Positions 1-8,191 of a DNA stretch of 64,000 nucleotides are shown piece after piece (position 1 is the first letter of the stretch; every line of letters begins with the position of its first letter). Position numbers and translations under genes: made by a program. The stretch is from Sporosarcina jiandibaonis (GTDB lineage: Bacteria; Bacillota; Bacilli; Bacillales_A; Planococcaceae), in assembly GCF_013184495.1 (NCBI RefSeq), contig NZ_JAAOIY010000003.1, positions 62,001-126,000 of the forward strand. Direction: 5' to 3'. The notes beneath the pieces are model-generated. The model had not been told where the DNA came from. It searched no databases and was given only the letters and a program-made list of their open reading frames with translations.

Positions 1-329
1 ATTCATCTAGTCTTTTCTTCCTTTCTTTTCAGAAAATTAAACGCGTAGATGAGAAAAGATGCAAAGTACAAGTACTGAAAAGAGGAACAATAACTAAACC
101 TGCAATCGAAAATATTCACAAATTGGACTAAATAAATTGGATTTTTTGTGAATGTTTCCACAAATCGCGTTTTCTTAAGGAAGATGGAGTAGCATTAGAA
201 TTAGATAAGTAATTGAACGTAATCAGCATTATGAAGTTTTATAAATAAAGCTAAAGACAATTGAACTATCTTTCCTTGAAAAACATATTGTAGTTACTCA
301 AAAATAAAGTAGAAAAGGGGTAAATAACA
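1..329. other. Intergenic region with one copy of a diverged duplicated leader
   Basis: No gene is visible here. Positions 113-158 can form an imperfect hairpin (ATTCACAAA against TTTGTGAAT). They resemble positions 542-587 further on, and each copy lies upstream of a tiny gene. The sequence before position 100 shows nothing I can assign. Confidence 0.4.
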
Positions 330-458
330 ATGCATCATTTTCACGGTTACGAAGGTATGATGGGCGGGGGATGGTCTTTTGGATATATAGCGATAGAATT
401 ACTATTAATTGGAGTTGTCGTATATGTTGCGGTTAAACTTGCAATGAAAAGAAATTGA
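330..458 (+). CDS. Small His/Gly-rich single-pass membrane protein (42 aa)
   Basis: A 42-residue ORF starting at ATG 330, with an AAAAGGGG ribosome binding site nine bases upstream. The N-terminus is rich in His, Met and Gly (MHHFHGYEGMMGGGW). One hydrophobic segment of about 20 residues follows (roughly 19-37), then a short basic tail ending KRN. This layout suggests a small membrane protein with a possible metal-binding N-terminus. I do not recognise a family and the function is unknown. The good ribosome binding site and the coherent membrane layout are the reasons to call it. Confidence 0.6.
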   Translation: MHHFHGYEGMMGGGWSFGYIAIELLLIGVVVYVAVKLAMKRN

Positions 459-713
459 AACAAATTGTTAGACTTGGAATAACAATGGGGGTGCAGTTCT
501 TTAGCTAGAATTCTCTCGACAACTAAACTCATAGTTAAATGTATTCATAAATTTGACTAAATGAAATGAAGACTTTGTGACTCTTTCTAAAAGTACGTCA
601 AATACGTAAAAATAGGAGTAGAATTAGAGTCAAGTTAGAGGAACAAATCTTTTGGAATTAATGGCTTATAAAATAGATTTAATAAAAAAATAATAGGAAA
701 GGAAGAGTGCAAA

Positions 714-836
714 ATGTGGGTAATTACAGTGTTTGAGAAAATGAATATTAGAATCTTTGAATACCAGGATAAAGACGAAGCCTTACTAGCACTTCAAAAA
801 TTCGATCAAAATGCTTTATTATCTTTCACAAACTAA
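714..836 (+). CDS. Small hypothetical protein (40 aa)
   Basis: A 40-residue ORF with a clear AAAGGAAG ribosome binding site and ATG at 714. A strong Rho-independent terminator follows immediately. The product (MWVITVFEKMNIRIFEY...) reads like a small soluble alpha/beta peptide with no membrane segment. Many Bacillales genomes carry tiny proteins of this general look, but I recognise no family or function. Promoter leader, ribosome binding site, ORF and terminator in order make a real transcription unit likely. Confidence 0.55.
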   Translation: MWVITVFEKMNIRIFEYQDKDEALLALQKFDQNALLSFTN

Positions 837-840
837 TGCA

Positions 841-893
841 AAAAGGGCTATTCAGGCCATCATTGAACAATGACTCCTGGATAGCCTTTTTTT
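841..893 (+). terminator. Rho-independent terminator
   Basis: GGCTATTCAGG at 846-856 pairs with CCTGGATAGCC at 876-886 (one G-U pair). A run of seven T follows. It ends the small gene at 714-836. Confidence 0.85.
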
Positions 894-976
894 GATTGCA
901 ATCGGAAGGATTTTATTACTACTTCTATGGACTTGATAACATAACAATATGGTATTACCGGAAAGAAGGATGTATC

Positions 977-1678
977 GTGAGTGTTCGAAATTCAGATAGA
1001 TTTATTTATGCTTATAATCGAATTGAGAAAGCAATGGAAAAATTGAGCGGCTTATCAGAGTATATGTCTTTTTCGCGCAATCGATAAAACTAAGAAGGGT
1101 AGCGCGGTTATTCGTAAATTTGAGGATGAGTTACGTGTTTTTGCGAATTTGCGGAATGCGATTGTGCATAATAGGAATGATGTCGAATATGCGATTGCTG
1201 AACCTCACGATGATATCGTGAAAATGATTGAATATATCGATCGTGAACTTGCTAAACCTGTTACTGTTGGCCAAATGTTTCGAAGGAAAGTTCATACCTT
1301 GAAGTCGTCGGATTCGCTTTCAATGGGTCTAGATTTGATACGTAAACAACGATTCAATCAAATTCCGATCTATAGAAATTCCGAATTCATCGGGCTTGTG
1401 ACGGCGAACGGAATCACTTATTGGTTGGCAGATCAATATCATGAAGGTGTTATATCTGGGGAAATGCCACTCTTGATCGACATTTATTATCATGAAAAAA
1501 AGAAAAATACTTATCGTTTTGTCAGTCAAGATCTTTCAGTTTATGAAGCAGAGGAATATTTAAAAAAGCAGTGAGCCAAGGCAAGCGGATAGAAGCACTT
1601 CTCGTTACGCAAACTGGGAATAGAACGGAAAAACTTCTCGGTATTGTAACACCAGCGGATTTATTAAAAATCGATTGA
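977..1678 (+). pseudogene. CBS-domain protein gene broken by two frameshifts
   Basis: Three overlapping frames read as one protein of about 230 residues. The first starts at GTG 977 (ribosome binding site GAAAGAAGGA) and reads to 'EYMSFSR' near 1078. The next frame continues with 'IDRTKKGSAVIRKFEDELRVFANLRNAIVHN' and two CBS-like segments until about 1560. The last frame carries 'AVSQGKRIEALLVTQ...LLGIVTPADLLKID' to the TGA at 1676-1678. Each junction is a one-base shift, the second in an A6 run. CBS-pair proteins bind adenine nucleotides; the N-terminal helical part resembles that of a Bacillales CBS family. Recent decay or assembly indels would both explain it, since the rest of the reading frame is well preserved. 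Confidence 0.75.
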
Positions 1679-1775
1679 GTACCATCGAAAGCCTATTGTA
1701 TAATACTTTGGCGATCTTATCTTAATCCGAAGTCGTGAATTGCCATAATCCAAGTATGCACAGGCACCTTTCAAC
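1676..1775. repeat. MITE-like intergenic repeat, copy 1
   Basis: It begins at the stop codon of the broken CBS gene (TTGAGTACCATCGAAAG...). It contains the shared internal block TTGGCGAT...CTTAAT...GAAGTCGTGAATTG and ends with GCACAGGCACCT (1758-1769). That end is the exact reverse complement of AGGTGCCTGTGC at the start of the copy at 14612. See the related entries at 3420, 5242, 6797, 9703 and 14612. Confidence 0.6.
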
Positions 1776-1898
1776 AGATACATCAAGATATTAGTGTCCG
1801 AAAAAATTCCCTGATGTATTAAAAAACTTTTTTGGTAAAACATAAGAACGAATTGTAACAACAACAATTCAAATGTCTAATCAAAGGAGTGAAATACA

Positions 1899-2228
1899 AT
1901 GGGAATAATTCGAAGGATTGCTTTGGCATTAGTTATCATTGGCGCAATTAACTGGGGCTTAATTGGATTTTTCAATTTTGATTTAGTTGCAGCAATTTTT
2001 GGAGGGCAAGATGCGGCTCTGTCTAGGTTGATTTACGCCCTTGTTGGACTTAGTGGACTTGTTTGTATAGGGCTTTTACTAAAACCGGACGAGGAAACGG
2101 CTACCGATCGTCGAAGGTTTACAAATCCTAATTTAAATACCGAGTTTGGAGAAGAGCCTGATTTTACCAAAGAAAAGAATCCTGAAAATAAATCAGATCC
2201 TAATAACCATCAAGGCCCTTTAATGTAA
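1899..2228 (+). CDS. DUF378 family membrane protein (YuzA-like)
   Basis: A 109-residue protein with an AAAGGAG ribosome binding site and ATG at 1899. Residues 5-60 hold two hydrophobic segments with the DUF378 signature 'GAINWGLIGFFNFDLV' and a second helix 'LIYALVGLSGLVCI'. A hydrophilic tail of about 45 residues rich in E, D, N and K follows, longer than in typical DUF378 proteins of 60-75 residues. The family is widespread in Bacillales and of unknown biochemical role. It faces the urea transporter gene, with a shared terminator between them. Confidence 0.8.
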   Translation: MGIIRRIALALVIIGAINWGLIGFFNFDLVAAIFGGQDAALSRLIYALVGLSGLVCIGLLLKPDEETATDRRRFTNPNLNTEFGEEPDFTKEKNPENKSDPNNHQGPLM

Positions 2229-2252
2229 CGACAGTTGTCCTTCATCAACAAG

Positions 2253-2298
2253 TAAGCAGCCTTTTGAAGGGGAGTACCCCTTCAAAGCGGCTGCTTAT
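2253..2298. terminator. Bidirectional terminator
   Basis: A long near-perfect hairpin (TAAGCAGCC...GGCTGCTTA, inner stem TTTGAAGGGG/CCCCTTCAAA, loop AGTA) followed by TTTCTTC. It lies between the convergent genes ending at 2228 (+) and 2282 (-) and overlaps the last codons of the latter. Confidence 0.85.
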
Positions 2299-3280
2299 TT
2301 CTTCTTATTGGTGATAACCCTTGTACCGTTTGTTTATATTTATAACTCCGAAAAAACTTCCCCATTGCGATAAATGACCATGAACAGACTATGAACGGGA
2401 ATGTTAAGGCAGGTAGTCCAAGGGGGTCGAGAAGCAACTCCAATCCTGCGGTTACAGGAACTGTTAACATTGCTGCGATAATTCCGCTATATGGCGTTTT
2501 TTTCGCGTTTTTATTGAAAACTAGACTAACGGCAATAATTGTCAAAACGGCGTTATAATTATACAAACCTAAATTTAATGAATGCGTATCGGCCCCGATG
2601 AAATAAGCGGTTAACCACGATACAAATGTACCGATGATCGCATAAAGCCCAAATCGCCATCCTACCCAAAACAATGCTAAAAGAATGAGCGACCCAGTCC
2701 AAAGCGAGTCGATAACGAACACTTCCCCAATTCCTTTAATCATCCCCATCAATAAAGTTGGCGTCCCTTCAACGGGCACATTCCACATTGCGGGCGAACT
2801 TATGACAAAGTCAGGATCCATATAAAGCGTGTCGACACGGTAAGCCGTTAGAAGTCCTATCCATGTGATAAAAACAAATGGAATGGTCAATACGGGGATG
2901 TTCCATTTATCCAACACTTTAGTCAGCAATTTCATAGATAATGCAGCAAGACTGGCGGCAAATAAAGCGATAAACCATCGCTTATCCCCATGAAGGAAAA
3001 GAATTACGGAAATTCCACACAGGATAGCATTAAAACTATAAATCCCATTGCGAATTAATAATCGATCTCCACCACAATATTTTCCTGTAACTGTTCCCAC
3101 GATAGAACTTAGGAATGCCATTATACCTAAAATAGGGGAGTGCAATGTAATTCCAATTAGAATAAGAAATCCTGAAAAGGCATTACCCACTAGTAAAACT
3201 TGTGAAAATCCTTTTAATGAAATGGCTATAAGTAAATAGATTTTTTTGAAAAAGTGAAAACTTGGTACTGCCTGGGGCAT
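2282..3280 (-). CDS. Urea transporter (UT family)
   Basis: A 332-residue polytopic membrane protein with about ten hydrophobic segments and the two-fold pseudo-repeat of the UT/SLC14 family. Family-like stretches are 'QVLLVGNAFSGFLILIGI' near residue 27 and, in the second half, 'GLYNYNAVLTIIA' and 'LPALTFPFIVCSW'. UT proteins are channel-type urea permeases that feed cytosolic urease. No urease genes lie in the window, so the urease link is inferred. ATG at 3280 is preceded on the minus strand by AAGGGAGA. The gene is monocistronic and convergent with the DUF378 gene. Confidence 0.85.
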   Translation of the reverse strand: MPQAVPSFHFFKKIYLLIAISLKGFSQVLLVGNAFSGFLILIGITLHSPILGIMAFLSSIVGTVTGKYCGGDRLLIRNGIYSFNAILCGISVILFLHGDKRWFIALFAASLAALSMKLLTKVLDKWNIPVLTIPFVFITWIGLLTAYRVDTLYMDPDFVISSPAMWNVPVEGTPTLLMGMIKGIGEVFVIDSLWTGSLILLALFWVGWRFGLYAIIGTFVSWLTAYFIGADTHSLNLGLYNYNAVLTIIAVSLVFNKNAKKTPYSGIIAAMLTVPVTAGLELLLDPLGLPALTFPFIVCSWSFIAMGKFFRSYKYKQTVQGLSPIRRNKQPL

Positions 3281-3419
3281 CTAAATGTCTCCCTTATTGT
3301 ATTTATCATATTCCAGATAAAAATTTATTTAATAGTAACTTGAAAAATGTTGGCCAAGAAGTATTTAGGTATGGTAACACAAAAAACAATTCACTTAAAC
3401 CCCATTCGGCATATTGGCA

Positions 3420-3500
3420 TTTTAAGGCACCAGTCAAGCGAGAATTCAGTAAATTTGCATTACGACGGTGCCTGTGCAAGACAACATTCCTGGATAAGTT
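3420..3500. repeat. MITE-like intergenic repeat, copy 2 (doubled left end)
   Basis: The 3281-3584 gap holds no convincing gene. It contains TTAAGGCACCAGTCAAG...ATTCAGTAAATT, matching the left end of the copy at 5242. GGTGCCTGTGCAAGACAACATTC follows, matching the left end of the copy at 14612. Two left ends therefore sit in tandem, as if one element had inserted in another or part had duplicated. Confidence 0.5.
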
Positions 3501-3584
3501 TATTTCGCCTGAGAAAAGAAGGGGATTAGGGGTGCTTTGTTGTATTAATCATACGAGGAGAAAATGGTAGATGGAGGAGAAAAT

Positions 3585-3956
3585 ATGAAACTGGGTGCAT
3601 TTTCGGTTAGTTTAACTGTAAAAGATATTCATAAATCAAAGGCATTTTACGAAAATCTAGGATTTCAAGATCTAGGTGGCGACATCAATCAAGGTTGGCT
3701 AATATTGAAAAATGGAAGTACCGTAATTGGATTATTCCAGGGGATGTTTGACAAGAACATTCTTACGTTTAATCCAGGATGGGATCAAAATGCTGAAAAT
3801 CTCGACTCATTTACTGACATTCGAGATCTACAGGCGGAGCTGAAAGCAAAAGGAGTAAAAATGCTGACTGAAGCAGATGAATCAAGTGAAGGGCCAGCAA
3901 GTTTTACAATTGAAGATCCAGATGGTAATCCTATCCTTGTGGACCAACACAGATAA
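3585..3956 (+). CDS. VOC family (glyoxalase/bleomycin-resistance-like) protein
   Basis: A 123-residue single-domain VOC protein with paired beta-alpha-beta-beta-beta units: '[22 protein letters not shown]' near the start and the typical C-terminal '[16 protein letters not shown]'. VOC proteins bind a metal and catalyse varied reactions (isomerisation, epimerisation, fosfomycin or bleomycin resistance, dioxygenation). The substrate cannot be told from sequence. ATG 3585 follows GGAGGAGAAAAT; an in-frame ATG at 3564 with its own GAGGAG is also possible, because this short stretch is duplicated. A strong terminator follows. Confidence 0.8.
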   Translation: MKLGAFSVSLTVKDIHKSKAFYENLGFQDLGGDINQGWLILKNGSTVIGLFQGMFDKNILTFNPGWDQNAENLDSFTDIRDLQAELKAKGVKMLTEADESSEGPASFTIEDPDGNPILVDQHR

Positions 3957-3975
3957 ATCAACTTAATAAAAAATG

Positions 3976-4023
3976 AAGCTGGAAGAATGAATAGGCTAGA
4001 GATTCATTCTTCCAGCTCTTTTG
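3976..4023 (+). terminator. Rho-independent terminator
   Basis: AGCTGGAAGAATGAAT pairs perfectly with ATTCATTCTTCCAGCT and is followed by CTTTT. It ends the VOC gene. Confidence 0.9.
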
Positions 4024-4117
4024 CTATGCTATTTCCTATATTAATTCTATTATTGAATTACACAGCTATTCGTATAATAAAATTAATAGATTAAAAGTAT
4101 TTTCCTTGGAGGTAAAT

Positions 4118-5245
4118 ATGAAAATTATTATTGCGCCAGATTCCTTTAAAGGCAGTCTGAGTGCTGTCGAAATTGCTAATGCCATTAACAAAGGAGTTAA
4201 AAATGCATTTGCTGATGCAGAAACACATTTACTTCCTGTAGCGGACGGCGGGGAAGGGACGATGGAAACGTTAGTGTCAGCAACCAACGGTGAGATTCGC
4301 GAAGCAAACGTTATTGGACCATTGGGTGTTGAGGTAAAGGCAGCTTACGGAATACTAGGAAATGGTGAAACATGTGTTATTGAAATAGCCAGTGCCTCTG
4401 GATTAGCGCTTGTACCTGAAGGGAAATTGGCGCCTCTTGAGGCAACGACATATGGTTCGGGGCAATTGATCAAACAAGCATTAAATGATGGTTTTTCATC
4501 TTTCATCATCGCATTGGGCGGATCAGCGACTAATGATGGCGGCGCAGGGATGCTTCAAGCGTTGGGCGTAAAGCTCCTCGATAAGTCGGGAACAGAGGTT
4601 GGCTACGGAGGAGGAAAACTTGCTGACATTGAAAAAATCGATACGAGTTTCATTGATCGGAGAATTAAGGACAGTAAATTTCTAATTGCATCGGATGTGC
4701 AAAATCCGTTAGTTGGCTTAAATGGTGCATCCCATGTATTTGGACCGCAAAAAGGAGCAACTCCAGATGACGTGAAAATTCTAGATGAAAACATGACACA
4801 TTGGGCGAATCAAATTGCTGACGTGACTGGCATTTCCCTTCATGATTTGCCGGGTGCGGGGGCTGCTGGTGGTATAGGCGGCGCATTTCAAGCATTTTTC
4901 CCCGCAAAGCTGGAGCGAGGAATTGATGTCGTTCTTGAATATGTCAATTTTCACCGCTATTTAAAAAATGCAGATTTGGTGATTACAGGAGAAGGGCAAG
5001 TAGATTATCAGACTGCTTCAGGGAAAACGCCACTTGGTGTTGCGCAGGCTGCAATGAAGGAAAATGTACCGACAATAATATTAGCAGGTGCTGTCGGTGA
5101 AGGAGTAGAAGTCCTTTACGATTACGGCGTTGTCAGTGTCCACAGTATTATTGATAAACCGATGACTCTCCATGAATCTATGTGCCAAACAGCACATTTA
5201 TTGAAAAAAAGCGTCGAACAAATAGTACGGACATATTTTTTTTAG
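4118..5245 (+). CDS. Glycerate kinase (GlxK/GarK family)
   Basis: A 375-residue protein matching the usual family length of about 380. It opens with 'MKIIIAPDSFKGSLSA' and carries the Gly-rich segments 'PVADGGEGTMETLV', 'ALGGSATNDGGAGMLQALG' and 'LVITGEGQVDYQTASGKTP' that mark class-II glycerate kinases. These enzymes phosphorylate D-glycerate with ATP to 2- or 3-phosphoglycerate, linking glyoxylate, glucarate or serine breakdown to glycolysis. ATG 4118 has TTGGAGG seven bases upstream. The gene stands alone, with no glyoxylate carboligase or tartronate reductase nearby. Its TAG stop lies at the start of a MITE-like repeat. Confidence 0.9.
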   Translation: MKIIIAPDSFKGSLSAVEIANAINKGVKNAFADAETHLLPVADGGEGTMETLVSATNGEIREANVIGPLGVEVKAAYGILGNGETCVIEIASASGLALVPEGKLAPLEATTYGSGQLIKQALNDGFSSFIIALGGSATNDGGAGMLQALGVKLLDKSGTEVGYGGGKLADIEKIDTSFIDRRIKDSKFLIASDVQNPLVGLNGASHVFGPQKGATPDDVKILDENMTHWANQIADVTGISLHDLPGAGAAGGIGGAFQAFFPAKLERGIDVVLEYVNFHRYLKNADLVITGEGQVDYQTASGKTPLGVAQAAMKENVPTIILAGAVGEGVEVLYDYGVVSVHSIIDKPMTLHESMCQTAHLLKKSVEQIVRTYFF

Positions 5246-5366
5246 GTACCCATGCAAGACATTATTCGGTAAATTCATTACAATTGCATAAAATAAATAG
5301 GGGATACCGACGCTTTGTCGATATCCCCTTGATTATTTATTCGAAGTAGTGAATATTCATACCGGT
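5242..5366. repeat. MITE-like intergenic repeat, copy 3, with internal hairpin
   Basis: It starts at the glycerate kinase stop codon (TTAGGTACCCATGCAAGACATT...). It contains GGGGATACCGAC-GCTTT-GTCGATATCCCC, a 12-bp hairpin with one mismatch, then TTGATTA...GAAGTAGTGAAT. It lies between convergent genes and could serve as a terminator for both. A second hairpin, TAGTGAATA (5347-5355) against TATTCACTA (5368-5376), abuts the phosphatase stop codon. Confidence 0.6.
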
Positions 5367-5376
5367 CTATTCACTA

Positions 5377-6687
5377 TTATTTGAATGGTATTTTCATAGC
5401 TTCAGCCATTAAATGCGCGAAGTCTGTATTTTCGATAAGCCCCGAAAATTTGTGCGCTTGTGGGCCATAAGCGTATACAGGGATGTCTGTACCAGTATGT
5501 CCAGTATGCGTCCAACCGACAAGTGCATGTTCCGAGATGATTGAGTTAATCTGGAATGCTGGATTGCTTGCTTGTTTGATTTGGTTAATCTCAGCTTCTG
5601 ATAATGAAATTCCTGTATAGTGCAATATGACTTCTTGAATATTACTCTGTTCTTCATTTATCAGAGATGCCATGTAATCGCCTGTTGCTGTGACATATTT
5701 AAGGATTTCTAAATTAGCGCCTGAGCCTCCGTAACCGCCTACAGACATGCCTCCAGTGTCGTGATCACCTGCGATGACGACTAATGTTTTCTTATCTTTT
5801 TTCGCAAAATCCAGTGCCGCTTTTACTGCTTCTTCAAATGCCTCAGCGTCTTTCATTGCCCATGCCGCATCGTTTGCATGGCCGGCCCAATCGATTTGGC
5901 TTCCTTCAACCATTAAAAAGAATCCATCTTTGTCGTTACTTAAAACATCGATGGCAGCGGACGTCATCTCTTGCAAGCTTGGCTCATCAGTTATTTCACG
6001 ATCCAATTCAGGTGATAAACTATCCTCTGCGAAAAGGCCAATCAATTTGTCCGTTTTATCTATGTTTTTTAACGACTGTGCATCTGAGACAATTTCATAA
6101 CCATCTTTTAGAGCTTTCTTTAATAAATCATCACTAAAATATTTTTTACCGCCACCTAGGATGACGTCAACATCATTTTGAAGGAGCTGTGGTGCAATGT
6201 CTTCCTCATTTGCGCGCGTTTCAACATGTGAAGCGAAAACTGCGGGAGTGGCATGAGTAATCGTTGAAGTAGCGACTAATCCTGAAGATTTCCCGCTTTT
6301 TTCAGCAGCTTGTAAAATTGTTTCGAGTTTATTGCCATCTGGATCCATACTAATTACTCCATTGTTCGTTTTCGTTCCGGTTGCCATCGCTGTACCAGCC
6401 GCGGCAGAATCCGTCACTTCCGAATTTGCGGAATACGTCCTGTGCATGCCAACAAGATGTGGATCCATGACTGATTCTTTGCCTTTATACAATCGATAAT
6501 TTGTTGCATACGCACTAGAGTACCCGTCTGGAATCATAAAAATGACATTTTCCACTTTTTCATTCGACGTCGATTGTGGATCTTTTGCCTCAGCAGATTG
6601 AAGTGATGTGTTTCCCGCAAAGCTTCCTACGATTAAACTTCCGGCAATCGCAAAAATCATACTCTTCGTCTTCAACATTTTCTTCAA
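5377..6687 (-). CDS. Secreted alkaline phosphatase (PhoA/PhoB family)
   Basis: A 436-residue alkaline phosphatase. The N-terminus is a Sec signal peptide (basic start, hydrophobic core 'IFAIAGSLIVGSFAG', likely cleavage after SAEA, residue 34). Active-site features follow: metal ligand Asp54 in 'MIPDG', nucleophile Ser94 in 'EVTDSAAAGTAMATG', then 'THATPAVFASH', 'VEGSQIDWAGHAND', 'AGDHDTGG' and C-terminal 'HTGTDIP'. It hydrolyses phosphomonoesters outside the membrane and is normally induced by phosphate limitation through PhoPR; I see no clear Pho box. The TTG start at 6687 lies eight bases after GGAGGAGG. Confidence 0.9.
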   Translation of the reverse strand: MKKMLKTKSMIFAIAGSLIVGSFAGNTSLQSAEAKDPQSTSNEKVENVIFMIPDGYSSAYATNYRLYKGKESVMDPHLVGMHRTYSANSEVTDSAAAGTAMATGTKTNNGVISMDPDGNKLETILQAAEKSGKSSGLVATSTITHATPAVFASHVETRANEEDIAPQLLQNDVDVILGGGKKYFSDDLLKKALKDGYEIVSDAQSLKNIDKTDKLIGLFAEDSLSPELDREITDEPSLQEMTSAAIDVLSNDKDGFFLMVEGSQIDWAGHANDAAWAMKDAEAFEEAVKAALDFAKKDKKTLVVIAGDHDTGGMSVGGYGGSGANLEILKYVTATGDYMASLINEEQSNIQEVILHYTGISLSEAEINQIKQASNPAFQINSIISEHALVGWTHTGHTGTDIPVYAYGPQAHKFSGLIENTDFAHLMAEAMKIPFK

Positions 6688-6796
6688 TTAAATTCCTCCT
6701 CCAAAGTATCGTACAATTTAAGTCTATCTCTTGATTGTTAACCTAGTATTAAACTAGTGTAAAGAGATTGTTAAACTTTGGCAGGAAACGAATTTT

Positions 6797-6870
6797 TAGG
6801 TACCCATAATAACATTCAGTAAATAAAAAGGAATATCGACTATATTGTCGATATCCCCTTGATTATATTA
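6797..6870. repeat. MITE-like intergenic repeat, copy 4 (short)
   Basis: TTAGGTACCCATAATAACATTCAGTAAAT followed by GGAATATCGAC-TATATT-GTCGATATCCCCTTGATTA. It is in the same orientation as the copy at 5242, so the two flank the phosphatase gene as direct repeats. Its end overlaps the stop codon of the lectin gene. Confidence 0.6.
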
Positions 6871-8034
6871 ACGCGTGCGATATAAATGGATAAGGGTTTG
6901 ATTTTGTCCTCTAGCAAATACATCAATCCGGTTTGGTCCCCAAGACACGGCTGCTGGTGCTGAAGTTAATGTTCCGCCAAGAGTTACCCACTCTTCCCAA
7001 CGAGAACCATTCCATGTTCTTTGATATAGCCCTTGATTTGTTCCCCTTACAAAAACATCTAGTTGATTTGGGCGGCGTGAGGAGACAGTGGGGCTACTTG
7101 TCAATACGCCTCCAAGGCTTTCCCAATTACTCCAAGTAGATCCATCCCACCATTTATGGATGAGATCCTGATTTTGCCCCCTGGCAAAAACATCGATTCG
7201 GTTTGGTCCCCAAGACACAGCCGCTGGTTCAGATGTTAGTGAGCCGCCCAGGTCTTCCCACTCCTCCCAGCGAGAACCATTCCATGTTTTTTTATACAAT
7301 CTTTGATTTGTCCCTCTTACAAAAACGTCAAGTTGATTCGGGCGACGTGAAGATACAGCAGGGCCGCTCGTTAGGACGCCGCCAAGGTTTTCCCAATCGC
7401 TCCAACGACTTCCATCCCACCATTTATGATATAAACTATTATCTGTTCCTCTTACAAAAACATCAATACGATTAGGTCCCCAGGACACTGCCGCTGGTGC
7501 TGATGTTAATATACCACCAAGAGGTTCCCAATTGCTCCAATTGCGGCCATCCCACCATTTATGGTATAGACTTTGGTCTGTTCCCCTTACAAATACATCG
7601 AGTCTATTTGGCTGCCAAGAAGCTACTGTCGGGGCAGATGTTAATACACCTCCTAAGTCTTCCCAGCCAATCCAGTCACGACCGGGTTGCCCACCGCCAG
7701 TTCTAAGCTCATTCAAAGTTATTTGAATAACTCTGATTAATACTCGATCAAGTAAATTTTTCGGGATGTTCAATTGTCTGAGAAACTGATTTAACCAAGG
7801 GATTTGATTTTGAAATTGATTGTATATTTGATTTGCAGATTGATTTGTGTTTGCTTGGTTGAGTGTATAGTTTACAACGAGTAAAAATAAATAATCAGAT
7901 ATGCCTCGGTTCATTCCGGCTTGCTCTAACTGTGAATATAAGTTGTCATGCTGTGTACGAAGTATCCGCATAATCTCTTGTGCATCTGGCTGTTGACGCA
8001 CACCCATTTGCGGTTGCCTGTTATATATATACAA
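6868..8034 (-). CDS. PLL-type beta-propeller lectin-like protein with helical N-terminal domain
   Basis: A 388-residue protein. Residues 1-117 are Gln/Asn-rich and helical, without a signal peptide. Residues 121-388 hold six tandem repeats of about 45 residues. Each contains 'LGG.LTS.P', then 'PNR.DVF.RG..Q.L.H' and 'W.G..WS.WE', the fucose-binding lectin (PLL/DUF346) blade pattern. The first half-blade 'WIGWED' and the incomplete last blade would close the ring. Known PLL proteins form seven-bladed, glycan-binding propellers. Repeats 2, 4 and 6 ('VSWGPNRIDVF') alternate with 3 and 5 ('SSRRPNQLDVF'), indicating two-blade duplications. The TTG start at 8034 follows AGGAGG. Ligand and location are unknown; spore-surface or released carbohydrate binding is a guess. 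Confidence 0.8.
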   Translation of the reverse strand: MYIYNRQPQMGVRQQPDAQEIMRILRTQHDNLYSQLEQAGMNRGISDYLFLLVVNYTLNQANTNQSANQIYNQFQNQIPWLNQFLRQLNIPKNLLDRVLIRVIQITLNELRTGGGQPGRDWIGWEDLGGVLTSAPTVASWQPNRLDVFVRGTDQSLYHKWWDGRNWSNWEPLGGILTSAPAAVSWGPNRIDVFVRGTDNSLYHKWWDGSRWSDWENLGGVLTSGPAVSSRRPNQLDVFVRGTNQRLYKKTWNGSRWEEWEDLGGSLTSEPAAVSWGPNRIDVFARGQNQDLIHKWWDGSTWSNWESLGGVLTSSPTVSSRRPNQLDVFVRGTNQGLYQRTWNGSRWEEWVTLGGTLTSAPAAVSWGPNRIDVFARGQNQTLIHLYRTR

Positions 8035-8044
8035 TTTTATACCT

Positions 8045-8087
8045 CCTCTTATTACAGTGTCAGTATATGCTACACTGCAATAAGAGG
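8045..8087 (-). promoter_or_regulatory. Inverted repeat covering the lectin ribosome binding site
   Basis: CCTCTTATTACAGTGT (8045-8060) pairs with ACACTGCAATAAGAGG (8072-8087) with one mismatch. On the transcribed strand the 3' arm includes the GAGG of the lectin gene's GAGGAGG site, so the hairpin would mask translation initiation. The loop reads CATATACT, similar to a SigE/SigK -10 element, which would instead place a sporulation promoter here. Both readings are inference. Confidence 0.5.
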
Positions 8088-8191
8088 GAATGAATAATCA
8101 AATTAATTTCCCTAGCGCTCTAAATCCCTAATAACAGATAGTTCCTGTTCAAAGGAAAGATAGCTCAGGATCGTGTATATGACTTTCCGCT

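Noticed and set aside
3262..3570. Plus-strand ORFs of 60-102 codons between the urea transporter and VOC genes
   Set aside because: They overlap the transporter start and a MITE-like repeat, lack ribosome binding sites and show no protein pattern.
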